64,000 bases of DNA from Gentiana macrophylla (GCA_026214975.1 CM047805.1:1178001-1242000), one strand, 5' to 3'. Counted from the first letter of the stretch, positions 35,521-49,071 are shown. The notes: generated from the letters alone by a model not told the origin. Translations and numbers: made by a program.

Positions 35521-35868
35521 TGATCAGAACCACACAGTTTAAAGGCAGAATGAAAACTGGTGGCTGCGATAGCGCCACCAATGATATCCGCATGTAGGTA
35601 CGGTGTATGCAATAATCTCCCCTCAACACCAAGGTGTTAACATGATTATCCTAATTATCATCAACGGATACTATACAGAGAGTTGAATGACGACTGAATG
35701 GTATGCCAGGCGAAATAATTGATTGTCCTCCACCTACCAGACCACCGACATGTGTCGATACAAGTGTCGGTGGAAACACTCGAGTTTTATTTGCATGATT
35801 TTAATTATTTTTTTATGATTGATTAATTACATGATTTGTTTGATTAATAAAAAGAGTACATCCATTTA

Positions 35869-36284
35869 TCAGCCCCGTTGTTTTTTTGGTTTCATATTCA
35901 TTTTATTATAAAAAAGAGTTTTCTTTTCTTTCAGAAACGGTCATCTTTTATTTATCAACTCAGAAAATTTCAAGATACAATAACGAGAAGGCGAACATCA
36001 TCGGCCACGAATTTACTATCAGTGATTCTTTATTTTATTATTTTCCATTTACTTCATTACATCACCAAATCACTAAAGGCACCACATCCATTTAATAACT
36101 TTCAATACTCTTTAGTCCCTCAGCTTTTATAAATTAATCACTTTACTCCTTCATTTTAACTTCTTCCTTCCTTTAACTTTCACTACATTACTTCTTCTTT
36201 CTTTTTCAATTGAAACAAACCCCAACACAAGTGAAGTATTTAGCGGAGCATTCACGGAAACGCAAGTCACAAATTAAAAAAGGG
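35869..36284. other. Intergenic DNA
   Basis: Pyrimidine-rich, no gene. The plus-strand frames at 35878-36132 are low complexity. Confidence 0.5.
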
Positions 36285-37953
36285 TGTTGGGGGGATTGTG
36301 GTGAGCCGAGATGGTTGCCTATGTACCGCCCGAGTGTAAGGGATCGAGTCACATAATGTAGTTCTGGTGCGTGAGGGAGCACCACTATTTATAGATGAAT
36401 GACATGGTGTGTACAATTGAGCGGTAAAGTGTGTGTCGCTGGGCGAGCTCTGTGAGGCGGGCTCGTATTGAGGCCGTTGCGAGCTCTACATTGATGATCA
36501 TTTGCAACTTTGTTTGGTGGTGGTGAGGTGAAGCGGTGGTCGGCCCCGATATCCGGTGGCTATATGTGGATTGTGGTAAAACTCATATGTGTGTCTTTGT
36601 CTATCTAGATGACATATTGATCACAGGCAATGACTCTAGGAAGATCAAGCAGATTATTTTGTCCCTCCATCCTAGGTTTTCTCTTAAGGACCTGGGGGAT
36701 ATTCACCACTTCTTGGGGGTGCAGGCCATCAGGAATGACTCTGGTTTGTATCTCTCACAACATGTATATGCTCAGCAACTTCTGGACAGACTAGGTTTTC
36801 AGAATCTTAAACCTTGTAGCACTCATATGGTGGTTTCCTCCAAGACCAAACCTTCCACAGAATTGATGACAAATCCCATTTTGTACAGGAGCACTATAGG
36901 TGCCTTGCGATTACGACATTTACCAGGCCTAACATGGCTTTTCTTTGTCAATTCTCTCGATCCAACATATGCAAGCACCTACTATGTCTCATTGGCGGTA
37001 TCAAGCACATTCTGCGTTATGTTAAGAGCACTTTATTCATCATGGCTTGTTCAAACCTTCTCAATCCCTACACGTACACAGCTTGAGTGATGCAGATTGG
37101 GGGTGTGATAAGGAAGACAGGAGATCTATTGACTCTTACTGCATTTTTCTTGCTGGTTCCTTGGTTTCATGGTCTTCCAAGAAACAACATGTGGTATCTC
37201 GTTCAAAGATCTTGAATGCAGTATAGGGCCTTAGCAAATCTGCGGTTTTGAAACACAATGGCTACTTAATGTTCTCTCTGAACTACATTTGAAGCCTCTT
37301 GCCAAAGCCCATATTATGGTGTGACAACACAGGGGCAGTGCTCTTGCTCGTAATCTGTTATGCACTCCAGTTGAAGCACTTAGAGCTTGATGTTCATTTT
37401 GTCGAGACAAAAGTCTTTGCGAGGCAGATGCAAGTCAACTATATTCCAACTTTTGATCAAGTAGCTGATGCCTTGACTAAGCCACTGAATGCCACTATGT
37501 TTACCTATTTCAGAGACAAACTCAATGTGGTGCCTACCCCATTTTGTTTTAGGGGAGATGTTAGAACATAAGGACTATTATGTATTTATGTATTTGTATG
37601 AGTACTGTTATTAGATGGGACACCCAGCTGCCACATGTCACCAATATGTTAAGTAGTTAGATTATGTGGGGTCCCTTATCCAGTATTTATGGTGTAATAG
37701 TTGGTACACAGAATCCATGGATGTTAATATTATACTCTGAATTATCTATTTTCCTTGTGTTTTGTGTGCCATCATTTCTCGTCTCTCGTAACTTCACGAT
37801 AGTTGATTAGGCGCGAGGCGGGCTTTGTTCGTGGAGTGTTTACTCGGCCTATGAAAGCGAGCTAGTTGGGTCGCAGGCTTTGTCCTTTGCTGCGCTTGGG
37901 TGTGGGCCAAATTTAAGACACCTAGGCCATTTGTTGGGCTCGGTGTATCAACA
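36285..37953. mobile_element. Possible LTR-like host element around a copia remnant
   Basis: GC-richer flanks at 36285-36540 (start tgttggggggattgtggtg) and about 37790-37953 (end gggctcggtgtatcaaca) could be the two halves of one LTR with TG...CA ends, split by the copia remnant. No matching target duplication was found, so this is a weak call. Confidence 0.3.
36548..37774 (+). pseudogene. Second copia remnant: RT end, RNase H and 3' LTR
   Basis: Begins inside reverse transcriptase (CVFVYLDDILITGND, with YLDD in place of YVDD), then FSLKDLGDIHHFLGVQAIRN and YAQQLLDRLGFQNLKPCSTH. RNase H continues in several frames (LSDADWGCDKEDRRS region near 37085, SLVSWSSKKQHVVS near 37160, KHLELDVHFVETKVFARQMQ at 37377, DQVADALTKPLNATM near 37455). 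The purine run AGGGGAGA is followed by an LTR starting TGTTAGAACATAAGG at 37559. LTR end near 37774 is approximate. The 5' two thirds is missing. Confidence 0.8.
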
Positions 37954-39142
37954 ATTAATGTCATTATTTTTGGATAGTGATTTATCTTATGAAAAATATC
38001 TGCATAAATCATCCATGCAATGACTTTATAACCACACACTTGAACTTTTAAAGCGAAAAAAAAATACAAAAAAGTGCAGGCCATTACATGATACTGACTT
38101 TTGGGGATGGCTTGTGCACCTTTTCGGTTACTATATCATTTTCCTTTTCTTTTTGTGATTTACACTATTTTAAGCATGTGTTATTTGCTTATCCTTGTTT
38201 TTTTGAAAATCGCTTTTTTAAATTCTTCGAGGCGCGTGTCGTTGGCTTTGCCTTTACTATGAAAATAGTTGGGTTTTTTTGTTTTGAAGTGCAAATTATG
38301 TTGAACATAATCGAGTCGAACTTTAGTATGCTTTAAAATCAATTGAATCAATCTTGAGCAATTTTTTCTGCTCAAACAAACTCGAACCGAGCTTAAGAAT
38401 GATTGTTAGACTTTTTGAGTATATGTCTGAGTCGCCTCAAATCGTTTGCATCACTATTGCTGGGAAATTTCATAGTATAACGATTACAACAATGATTAAA
38501 CATAGTGGATAAATACGATGCATCTAACTCATTCCTATATACTCAACTCATTCTTTTATATACTCGTATTGTTAAAAGAGAGTAAAAATTGATACAATTA
38601 TACCACACACACCCCTATTCGGGCAATGTTCAAGTTAACAGTGGTGAATTTCGCTAATGGTGTCTCGAGTAGATCTGCCAGATAAAAGAAAATTGACCGG
38701 TTGTAATTGTGGCCACAACGAATCTACTCTCAGGACACCACACAACATACGAGCTCTGAAAAGTCGAATGTAAGTTCAACATTCGACCTTGCAGGTCCAA
38801 TGTCTGTTTCCAAACTCTGTAAAGTCAAACCTACCCTGAAATATGGTCCCCACGGTAATGGCAATAACACCACCAAAGAATGAAGTGTCTGCAACAGTTT
38901 TAGGGCACAAACTAAAAAGAAAGACTAATTGCAAAAAATTCAGCCCTCAAGAATTGACACAAAATATATGTCAATCTATCTTATAACACAAATTAATCTT
39001 CTCATGTACATGTATATGACTATGCATTGTATTTTCATATAATAACCTATCTACTAGATCAATAAATGGGGCCACGCGATACTGCGACGAAAAACCAAAA
39101 TACAATGGAATTGTAATAGCTTGAAACATCGTAAAACAAAAG
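37954..39142. other. Intergenic DNA 3' of the golgin gene
   Basis: No gene recognised. The part next to 39143 is the golgin 3' UTR and downstream region. Confidence 0.5.
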
Positions 39143-42100
39143 CTAGGAGGAGTATCTGGGAAGGAATCTAGAAGCTTGAGAATTGTTATCAGAAGAGAGA
39201 GATACCGTTGAGAACTCCGAATCATGGGCTTCAGACAAGAAACTTGGACCACGGAACGGTGAAGAATTGTTTTGATATTGAGGTGGCAAGAAAGGGTTTG
39301 GTCGGTTGTTAGTACTGAAACCGGAATCATTGAATCTATTGAAACTGGATTCGTTCGATGCAAAAGTGCTGTTGTTTTGTGGAGGCGCGGCGTAGGAAGT
39401 TGTTGTATGATCTGGGATTCCGTTGAGTTCGTGTTCGTCTTTGATTTCAGTGCTAGAAGATTCTCTTTTTTCTCTTTCTTCAGTCTGTTTGAGGAGGAAA
39501 TCAACCCATAGATCTGCAAAAGACTGGATATATATATGTCCAAAAAGTTAAAAACAAATTATGAAAAGGAATTATTGTACGATATTTCTACTTTCATCCT
39601 CAATCTTTGCAATCCAACCCCTTATCCATGCATTATTCTTATATTATCAGTCCAAAATGCCACGTGTCGATCAGCAAGCATAAAAGGCACGACAAGCTCC
39701 AACAAATAGTATGGCAAAAATGAACCGAAAAGTTGAAGGAAAAAAATGCACAGATGAGAGGTTAAATATAAAACATTGGGGATTGAACTGCAAAAAAGTA
39801 AAACAAAAGGGACAAAACATGTCTTCTATCCCCAGTAATTCAGAAAGAAAGAAAAAATGATATGTGATACCTGGTTGTCAGATGCCATATTTGATGAAGC
39901 CTCAGACGAACCCCCGCCACCCAAAATGCCACCTACTAAACGGCCAGGAAGTCCAAAAACACCTCGAACAACGCCTCTACTTGGTCCGCGTTGAGCAATT
40001 CCTATTCTCTGTTTGTCTTCATCAGAAAATCCCAGCATGCGCGCCATGAGGTCTAGAACCTGCGCATAACTGAAGAGTCAGAGAATTCGAAGGACACTAC
40101 AAACTTTTGAGCACTGGACAAATGAGAGCATATTCTTAAGTCTTGAGATGACACAGGACTACATAACCTATTCGAAATACAGAATCCTTCGAGTTTCAAG
40201 TATTTATAGTAGGTTCAGTGGACCCCCTGATACCCGGAACCACCACCGACTGGACTAGATCCAGAATCAATCTAAGTGCGCATAAAATTTGACCCCTATT
40301 CTGGGGTTTGATCTAGTCCAGAGCTCTTTAACACGTTGGGGCCACTAGGAACTATGCCATTTAAACTGCTAGGAGGAATCAAAACCTTGTCGAGCTCGTT
40401 GGAAAGTATGCACACACTATACAAACGTACGAGCTCGTTGCCTAGTCATAGCAAGTCGATAAAAAAGGGAAATCTCACAATAGGCAGCTTCGCTAACAAT
40501 TACACCAGAATGTAAAGTACCATACCTCCTTGCTGTGATTTTTCTGGAAGTAGGTCACCAATAATTTGATCACAATGCGCCTGTTAAAAACAGCTTTGTT
40601 ATAGTTTTTGTAGTTTTACATTTATTCAAGAAACATATAATACAAACCGTTGATATAATACTTGTAATAGGGTTTCAACCTATACTATAGTGTGACTACC
40701 ATAGTATTGATCAACTCACTCAAAAAATATGTAGTTAGCATGAGATAGTTTTAATCACTCATTTTCGGGTGGGCTTTTAAGTTTAGGTTTTACCTAAATG
40801 AACTTTTTAAGCTTATAAATAGTCTAAAAATGTTAGGATTACGTAATCTTTATCCAATTCCATGAATGAACAACGTTAAGAGCTTTCTTTACAAATCCTA
40901 CATCAAAAGGAGATGAAATTATACTTGTAAAAGGGTTACAGCCACATATCATATGACAAATTTCGTAACATAAACCATTGTAGGAAAGTTGTACAATTAG
41001 AAAACCGTCGTAAAAATTGTCCTTCAGACAGTCAGAATTGTGCCTTTGGATAAACTCTACGTTGACCAATCTATTAGATAAGACTAATAAGCTGAAGACT
41101 CTATCTTCTAATAAACATATCATCAGATAAGACTAACAACTTCAATAATGAGGACTATTCTATTGACAACTATCACGATAACAATTATCTTTCCAACACT
41201 TCTGCTCATTCATTATGTGGAGTTTATAACAAAAATATATGTGAAAGATACGTATAAAAGGTAAGTAAAGCCCTATTATGATTCTATTACTTTCTCTCCT
41301 ATTCGGGCTTCACCCTTATTGCCGTAACAAGATTCAAACAAAATCTTTAGTGAACAAAAAGGAGAATTAAATTCTAGGAATGCACGCTAACCAACCAAAC
41401 ATGAAGAGAAATAAACTAAGGTTGCAATTAAACAAAAATGTTGAGGCAAGCAGGCACAACAATGCAAAACAGTTTCAAAGCGGAAGTAGAAAGGATTTAG
41501 ACGAATATAACCTGTCAACATGAAAATCAGAATCCACAGACATCCTATTTAGCCTTGTCATGCTCTGCTCAAGAGCACGGCGCAGTTTTTCATTATCTTC
41601 CTCAAGCTTTGTGATCCTGCTCTTTCTGTCTTCAACCAACCTTTCAGCTTTTGAAAGCTCGGCGACCACTTCTTCCTTTTCCCTCTTCAAGGTTTCCCCT
41701 TGACCATAAGCCTCCTGGTGAAAAACAATGACATTAAATTTGGGATAATCACACTTTCGGTGCCTTTGTTTTCTTAGTGTCTCAAAACTAGCCCCTATCT
41801 TCCATAATGACACTTTTCACCCCTAACTATACATTTTTGTCGCACTTTTAGGAGACTTAACACAATCACTTAAATGAATGACGTCTGACTGTCAACCGTT
41901 ACTATATATGCCACCATACAACCTGTTGCAGGATGATAAATTAAAATGGGATAGTGACACTTTTGGTCCACTATATATTCATATTTTATCTAAATTAGCC
42001 CTTATCTTTTCATAATGTCAGTTTTCACCCCAACCTATACATTTTTACACTTTTAAAACACTTGATGGATCTAATGATTAGGTCAAACGTTAGTCAGCAA

Positions 42101-45100
42101 GTCAGGTCTGTTAAGTGTCCTAAAAGTGAAACAAAAATACACAGTTGGGGGTGAAAGTTTCATTATGATATATAGAACCTAATTTTGAAACAATGAAAAC
42201 AGATACATGATTAAAAGCGCCATTATCCCTTTTAAGCGCTGTCTAACGTATTTTGCTTTTATTTTAGTTAAGTAAATAGGATTCCTACATAAATTACAAG
42301 ATATGATATATTTATTCACATTAAGTTTCTAAATTCAGCAAAACGTAATAGAAATAAAATTTTGAATTAATCCAGCACAATAAGACATCACCTTCAGCTG
42401 CTCAGATAGTCTTTCTAATTCTTCTTTTGCTCTAACCAGATCCTCAGCCAGGCGTTCCTGAAGACAAACATAGAGACACGTTCTCAATTTAGGACTTTTC
42501 CCTTAGTATTTAATTTTCTTTTTGATGGAAAATTCATGTAACAAGAAAAACAAAACCTTTCATGTTGATTTTGTGAACCAAGTTTACAGCAATTAAAAAA
42601 ATAAAAACTTCCGCATTTTTGCTTGGATTTCAATTATAGATCCCAAGTCTGTTCAAGTGTCCTACATTGGGAACTTGTAATTGTTTCACCCACCATATAA
42701 AGACATGGACTTCTCTTATATGGGTTTGGTCTTATATTTTCTACAAGTCCTTTGCAGTCATTTTTTCATTCATCTTTTCAGCTAAAAAAAGAAGCTGTTC
42801 TCATTTTGATTCTATCTTATCAAATCAACAAATGAACAGATGAACTATACCTTAATTTCAATTTCAGCATAATACTGACCCAGAGCAGTTTGAAGATTAA
42901 GAACTTGATATTCTTAGCCTCAAAATTGCTCGTAAAAAAACTTGCCAATTTCCTATTCAGCTCAGCAATGGTTTCCCTTGATTTTTAAGTTAAGCTTTCA
43001 TTCAACACTTTAAGTTCTTCCAAATTATAGTTAGACTGCTTCAGAGCTTTTTCTAAGTGCGATATTTGAGCTCTTTGATGATCGTTTTTCGCTCTGAGTT
43101 CTTCTATAACCTTGCTGTCTTCATCCATCTTTTCAGCTTCTTCAGCTTCCTGATATAAGAAAGCAGTTCCGTCATCATTACATAATCGATCGAAGAAATA
43201 AGTATCATTCACCTGTTCAAGTTAACAATCAAGGTAGCACCATTTTAACAATGGGATAAGGACAATTTTGGCCCTTTTATTTCACCAATTTCATACGTCT
43301 ATCCCCAATGTCTAATCCTGGCAATTTTACCCCTCAACAATGCATTTTTTTACTTTTGCAGTCCATTTTTGTCACTGTCAAGTTGTTATTGGTTAGCACA
43401 GGTTGTACCTTGTTGATGGTTGTTGGACACGTGGCAATTTGGACTCAAAATTAATAAACAATGCATAGATGGGGGATAAAAGTGTCAAGTTAAAACATTA
43501 GGGTTTAGGGGTTGAAGTCTAAATTTAGTGAAACAAAATGGACCAAAAGTGTCTCTATCCTTTTTACATCTTCCAATGTAAAAGGCATGGCAGGGTGAAA
43601 GAAATTTATGACTTTCCATTAGAAATCGGCAATATGGGTAGATACATGCAAGAATGGCACACAAAGAATTGAATAAATGATTCAAATTTTAAAATGCGAT
43701 GCCAATATACCTCACATACAAATCCTAAATTTACAAAATAAATAAAAATAAAATCGGCAAGACAACCTTGTCAAGCAAGTGTTGCTTAAGGCAGCTAAGT
43801 TCATGCAATGCTTTATTTCTTTGTTGGCGTGTCTCATTCAACTCCTTCTCTAGCTTTTGCAAAGATTCTTCCATTTCCACCTTCTTGACAAATCCTTCCG
43901 ATTGCATTTCCTTCTAAGTAAAAATATGGACATCAATTCAGATAAAGAATAGGAAAAAGAACAAATAATTAGATAACAAAAGTTAATCAACTAACATATT
44001 AGAAAATACTTAAGACTTTGCTTCACCCTACAGCACGAGATACAGAAACTCACCGTATTCAATCCACGGGAGAGATTCTTGTCTGCTAGGTTATCACTTT
44101 TTGACACTACTGCATCCATGAGTTTGTCTTTTTCAACCTAAAAGGGCAAGTCCCAAGATTCTCAACTACGCTGCAAACTTGAATAAATGGCGGTGAAATT
44201 TTGCAGCATTGTCAATAAATGGACATACAAGAGAAGGACCAACCTTAAGAAACGAATTTTCTTTCTCCAAGTCAGCAGTTCTTTTCCTCAAATCCAAGAT
44301 AATACCAATACTTTCGTCATTATCTCTTCTCCGCATCTCTGTTTGTAAAGACTGTATCTCCGTTATCTTTTGATGCAACTCGTCTCGAACTAATGTCATC
44401 TCAGAGGACAACTATGAGATAGAGAAACCCAATCTAGTGAGAATGAATCATCTCCAAAGCACAAGAACAGGATACGCTAAGTAAAACAAAATATTTATGG
44501 TTGTCAAGGATGCTTAGTCCTCTTGCAGAGCAATTGCAAGCGCAAATTACCATGGCAACATCAAACAATTATGCTATGCATACTTGTTAAGCCCATAAAA
44601 ACCACCCCCTTTTTGTCTTTTTTTTTGGGAGGTGGGGTGGGGGGTTGTCACAAAGTGCAGAAGAAAGTTTCTGCAGAATTGTATAACAGCACAAACTAGC
44701 AGGAAAAAGGAAATGGAAATCATATAAATCACTTGACGCAATACCAATAACTCACTTTATCTCTGTCAACTTTCAGTAAGTTCATCTCGTGCTGTAAGGA
44801 CTCAGTTCTCTTCTGTTCTTCTGCAAAGTCAATGTCACAATATAACATAAGATCATCAAGCAATCATGACATACCATACCATTATAGCCACATAACTGCA
44901 AAAAAGATTGCCTTCTAATCTTAATTTCATGCTTGACAATGTGCCACGTTCTCTATCGAGTTCTGATTCCAATTGTTTCACTTCGGTCTTGTGACTCGCT
45001 TGCATTGCTGCCAAGGCTCTATTTTTCTCTTCCAGCAACTCCATAAGCTCCTAGAACAATGTGCATCAGCCATTATGACAGGATGATGACGTAAGGGGGA

Positions 45101-48100
45101 GTGAGGAAGGCAGATAAATGGATTCTGGACAAGTATAGTGCTATTGGACAGAGTTTGGGGACAAAGACTACTTAAAGCAACAAAATACTATAATAGGATA
45201 TCAAGAATGCAATCACTTTTTACAAGCTCGAAACCGACGGGATCTTTACCTTCTCATTACCTCTGATTCCATTGCTTTGTCCTTCCTGTCTATGTACACT
45301 GCCATTTTGCAAAGAACTTCCAAATGATCGGTTTTTCGTCATAGCTTTACTTTGGCGACTCGAAGACTGATCATCATTTCCCTACTCACATTCCAAGTAA
45401 TATCAGCCAACCTTCAGTAGCTACGCTATTCTTGTCCCTCAAAGTATTGACCCAAAAGAATGAAAAAGCTAGACGGAAAAAATTTCTGACAATGATTTCC
45501 AAACTTTGGTACAGTACAGTCAACGTATTCAGTCTATAATTCAACTAGACACACCAACGATAAAGAAGTTTTCAAATCCTGAGGTATAAGGCCAACAATA
45601 ATGTAAGAAGCCCAATAGCCCATCGCAGCAAAGGGAAATATCGTCATAATCAAATTGGCTAGTCGTGCACGAGTTGGTAAATACTGCTTAATGCGCTACT
45701 TCTGAACGTTTATGCTACAACAGAAACTAATATTAACATTTTTTTTGAAGGGTAATATTAACATTCTGACCCCAAAATACTACATTTCAATTACATTCAG
45801 CACAAATTCAGAGGGAAACAGTACATAACAGCGATCGTTAAATTTCACGCCCATACCTTATAAATAGAACAAATGGATCTCTAGTGTACAAGAATTAAAA
45901 TAAATGATTGACCAAAACATGAGCTGCCTTTAACCGACTTTATCTACAGCAAAAACCAGAATTAAAGATCATGAAATACCTTCCCCGTGCTTTTTGCACC
46001 ACTAAGGGCAGCATTTGCCGTATGAAGATTCTGCTTCAATGCACTATTTTCTTCACTTAGCCGCAGAACTTTTTCCTGCACCATTGTTAAAGAGTAAGTT
46101 GCAGAATCTAAGGGTCAGTTTGGACATGAATTGACTCACCTTTACTCAGTAAATAAAATTTAGTTAAGGCATTGTTTGGATTGCATGAAAGAATCGTGTT
46201 GAATAAAGTGGGTTTTGTGTAATGTGAAGAGAAAAGCAAGAGATGAACAAATTTGTTTTATTCAATCTAAGTAGAATAAGAAGAAAAACCTGCCCAAAGA
46301 TACTGTAAGTGTCTTCAGGTGTATAAACTGCAATTTGAACTAAGTTGGAAGTGTTTGAAAAGACTTCATGTTAAACAAAGATGCAAGTCATTTCTAATAG
46401 GCAACTTCCTATGCTGGTCATCCTAAGACAGTGGAGGAACATGCTAGTTAAAACCAGATGGGACCGAATAATCTTCAATATAAGCCATCTACATAAGAAT
46501 TGTGAGATTGTTATGTTGCAAAGCTTGAATGATCAAAGACTTTAAAGATCCATCGTCAGACAGGGTACATTATCAAAAGCTTTGAGTTAACAAACCTATC
46601 AATTTATCAAACTGCACTGAGTGTTCTACCCAATATGCTTGCAAGTTTCCCACGGGAAAATGGAAAGCGATGAAAAATGAAAAATGAAAATCTAAGCTTA
46701 GCATTTGACTTTTACAATGAAATTGAATTCCACAAGAACAAGGATCTACATAGTAAGAGCAAAAAGTTGGCTAAGACAAGTCGGCCTATTTCAAGTACCA
46801 TCCATTCGATTAAAACATGTGGACAGCATGCAGAGGTATGGCTGCGACAATAATATATCCGGCTCGCAAATATAAATTGAAGAACTACACCAAATGAGTA
46901 ATGCTTCCCTTACACTCCCAAGTAACCTATTGTTTTCTTTTAAGAGCATGCTTAATTGGCAATCTCATCAAGCTAGGAAGTAGCTCCAGATTATCAACCC
47001 CCCTCCCCTCTAAAAAATATTGGTATTGGGGTCAAAATTGGGAAATGGCATGGGAATGAAATTCATATGAGCTATAAACTAATCAGTTCCAACCTGAATT
47101 TGCTGCTATTCGTTCATGTTTAATACTTGTATAATAATGGAGAAATGGGACAAGGGTTTGTACAAACCAAGTGGGATGATTTGAGCAATTAAGATTTAAT
47201 ATTCATAGAAATCCTTACAAATAAAATATATTTCGTGTCATAGCATTTCTTTATTTATTTGCATTACCAGTTTAAACCCGTCTTGAACATCCATATCCAT
47301 CAAACAAAAAACCCCTTGCTTTGGGTGGAAGCCATGCTTAACACTTTCTACTTGAAAGGCCAGGAAAACTACAAAAAATTTAACCTCCCACTAATCTAAA
47401 GCAGAAAAGAGCAGGATTGAGGGGTTTGAACCACCCCATTGTTACAGAAAACATGTCACAATAAATATGTCTACACTCGATAATTGACCATAGGAGCTTC
47501 TGATTGCATTAAGTACAAATGACATAGCTGGGACAAGTAGCCTGCTAGAGTCTGGTTGGAACAAGACTGACTCAAGCAATCCATAATAGCACTATCAAAG
47601 ATCATGCTGAGAAAATTTTGTTTGGGGCAAAGCGAAGACAGAAATATGTATATGAAACACAACATAAGTAACATAACTAACCTCTTTCTCTCTCAGCAAA
47701 GCTGCATAATTAACAGATAATGCTTTAATTTCTGCCTCAGATTCCTGAAGCCTCCTAATGTCAGCTTTGTATTGTTCAATCTGCAATCCCAGCGACAATG
47801 TTAAACTACTATATTAAATTGCAGTTTTAAAAAGTTTTCACAATTCGCCAATCCCTAAGTTCGGCATAAAGCACAAGATAAAAGCTTTACACAGCAAGTC
47901 TTAACCAATACTGCAACTATTGCTATAAGCAAAGAAAAGTAGATGGAAAAAGTAGCCGTTAACCAAACTGAAAACATGGCATAACTCAGAGCAGTTGCAG
48001 TGTTGCACCAGAAACATTCCAACTGAAAATGTGGCAGATCTGTGTCAAGCTCAGTTCCAATAAAAACTTAAATCGTTTATTTCTTGAAAAGGTACAAGTA

Positions 48101-49071
48101 CAGAAGTTTGCAGCCAAGATAGCAAACAAATAGAATGCTAAATAGACAATAATGTGTTTCAGAAAGAAACCCCCTTCCCAAGAATGCCTTCTCTAAGTTG
48201 TTTTAGAGACTGTAAATTGTTGTCCATCAGTTCCGACCAGCTCCGAGAAGTTTATATGTTGTTATCGTCTATCATTTACATTGTCTAGACAAATTTTTTG
48301 TGATCTGTATCCAAAACAAATAATTCATAACTTATTGTCTTTAAGATGAACACATCTAGCATAAATTTGGTTGCCGTGACCTGTGCTTGATGGCCATCAT
48401 CATATATCACCAATTCACCAGCCATGAGCTAAACCCACCATCAAGCTACCCAGTGGTCATCTTAGGGTAGTTGAAAATGGAACATCAGTTTTTAAGAAGT
48501 CAAACATCAAACATGTCCTTAAATTAAAAGTGTGCAACTACATCTCCTTTTCCTGGCTCCGTGCCTCCGTCCTGGCTCCGTTCTTTCTTCTATTCCAATT
48601 CTCCAAACACTATTTTAATCTTCACTTTTCTCTACATCAATGTTAATCCAAACACTGTTTTGATAATACTTTATTTTCTATTATAATCACAATTCTTGTC
48701 CTAACATATGAGAAAAGAGTTTCAATCTACTACATTACAACTACAAAATCCAGCCTAGTCAAAACACACCCAGAAAAAAAAATCTAAAAAAAGATCAAAG
48801 CTCAAAAAGACACCAGAATACATTTAAGAAAATCATACAATCAGCATTATCGTACCTCCAATCTGTAAGGCGAATCAAACCCATTGGCAATGGGTGAATG
48901 AGCCGGCGGCGACCTAGAATGAGAGAAATTACGCGAAATTCTTCGATCAGACACGGAATTGACATCTGGATCATGTGAATTGTACACCGACAACTCTTCA
49001 TCATCATCGTCATGGACATCCAACGCGATTTTGTTCAAATTCTCCTTCAAATAAGCTACGGAACTCCACAT
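39143..49071 (-). CDS. GC3/GC4: Golgin candidate 3/4-like (GRAB-domain golgin), 15 exons
   Basis: Exons on the minus strand: 49071-48856, 47780-47682, 46075-45980, 45381-45250, 45050-44912, 44820-44756, 44411-44244, 44137-44054, 43913-43767, 43149-42851, 42457-42392, 41714-41512, 40580-40526, 40059-39871, 39523-39143. The start is ATG at 49071 (MWSSVAYLKENLNKIALDVH). Phases agree throughout and give about 779 residues, close to Arabidopsis GC3/GC4. Residues 73-570 are mainly coiled coil; 570-625 form the GRIP-related ARF-binding (GRAB) domain (RIVIKLLVTYFQKNHSKE, MLGFSDEDKQRIG), which ties the protein to the Golgi through ARF1; the tail is Ser/Asn-rich. Introns are GT-AG except intron 5, which begins GC. 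Exon 10 has TAA at codon 437 (42987-42985) and a 1-nt deletion near 42905. Everything else is open, so this is a recent pseudogene, a null allele or an assembly error. Confidence 0.9.
41745..42240. mobile_element. Mutator-type MITE copies in golgin intron 11
   Basis: Starts GGGATAATCACACTTTCGGT, contains an internal start GGGATAGTGACACTTTTGGT at about 41950, and ends GCGCCATTATCCC. The termini belong to the same family as the element at 43253. Two copies seem nested or tandem. They lie between exons 11 and 12 and leave the splice sites intact. Confidence 0.6.
43253..43560. mobile_element. Mutator-type MITE in golgin intron 9
   Basis: A 308-bp element with inverted ends of about 33 bp (GGGATAAGGACAATTTTGGC against GGATAGAGACACTTTTGGTC). 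Flanks match only partly (tttaacaat / tttttacat), so a 9-bp duplication may have decayed. Confidence 0.65.

Larger units (their letters stand above)
34318..35868. repeat. 1.55-kb palindrome made of RNase T2 sequence
   Basis: The sequence 34318-34989 reappears in inverted orientation at 35004-35868, with small indels. The inner stem is CATTACCAG / CTGGTAATA and its neighbours; the loop is only 14 nt (34990-35003). Outer ends pair as atgcatgtacttcttttatc against atggatgtactctttttatt. Each arm carries one decayed RNase T2 copy, 5' ends towards the centre. A transcript through it would fold into a long hairpin. Confidence 0.85.

Noticed and set aside
25805..35868. Functional S-locus
   Set aside because: All T2 RNase copies are broken and no F-box (SLF) gene is visible in the window.
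37559..37774. Complete second copia with paired LTRs
   Set aside because: No upstream LTR, gag or integrase precedes 36548; only the 3' end is present.
38971..39543. 190-codon minus-strand open frame as a separate gene
   Set aside because: It is the wrong frame over the last golgin exon (39523-39143) and the 3' UTR.
48795..49019. 74-codon minus-strand frame
   Set aside because: Shadow of golgin exon 1, which uses the overlapping frame starting at 49071.
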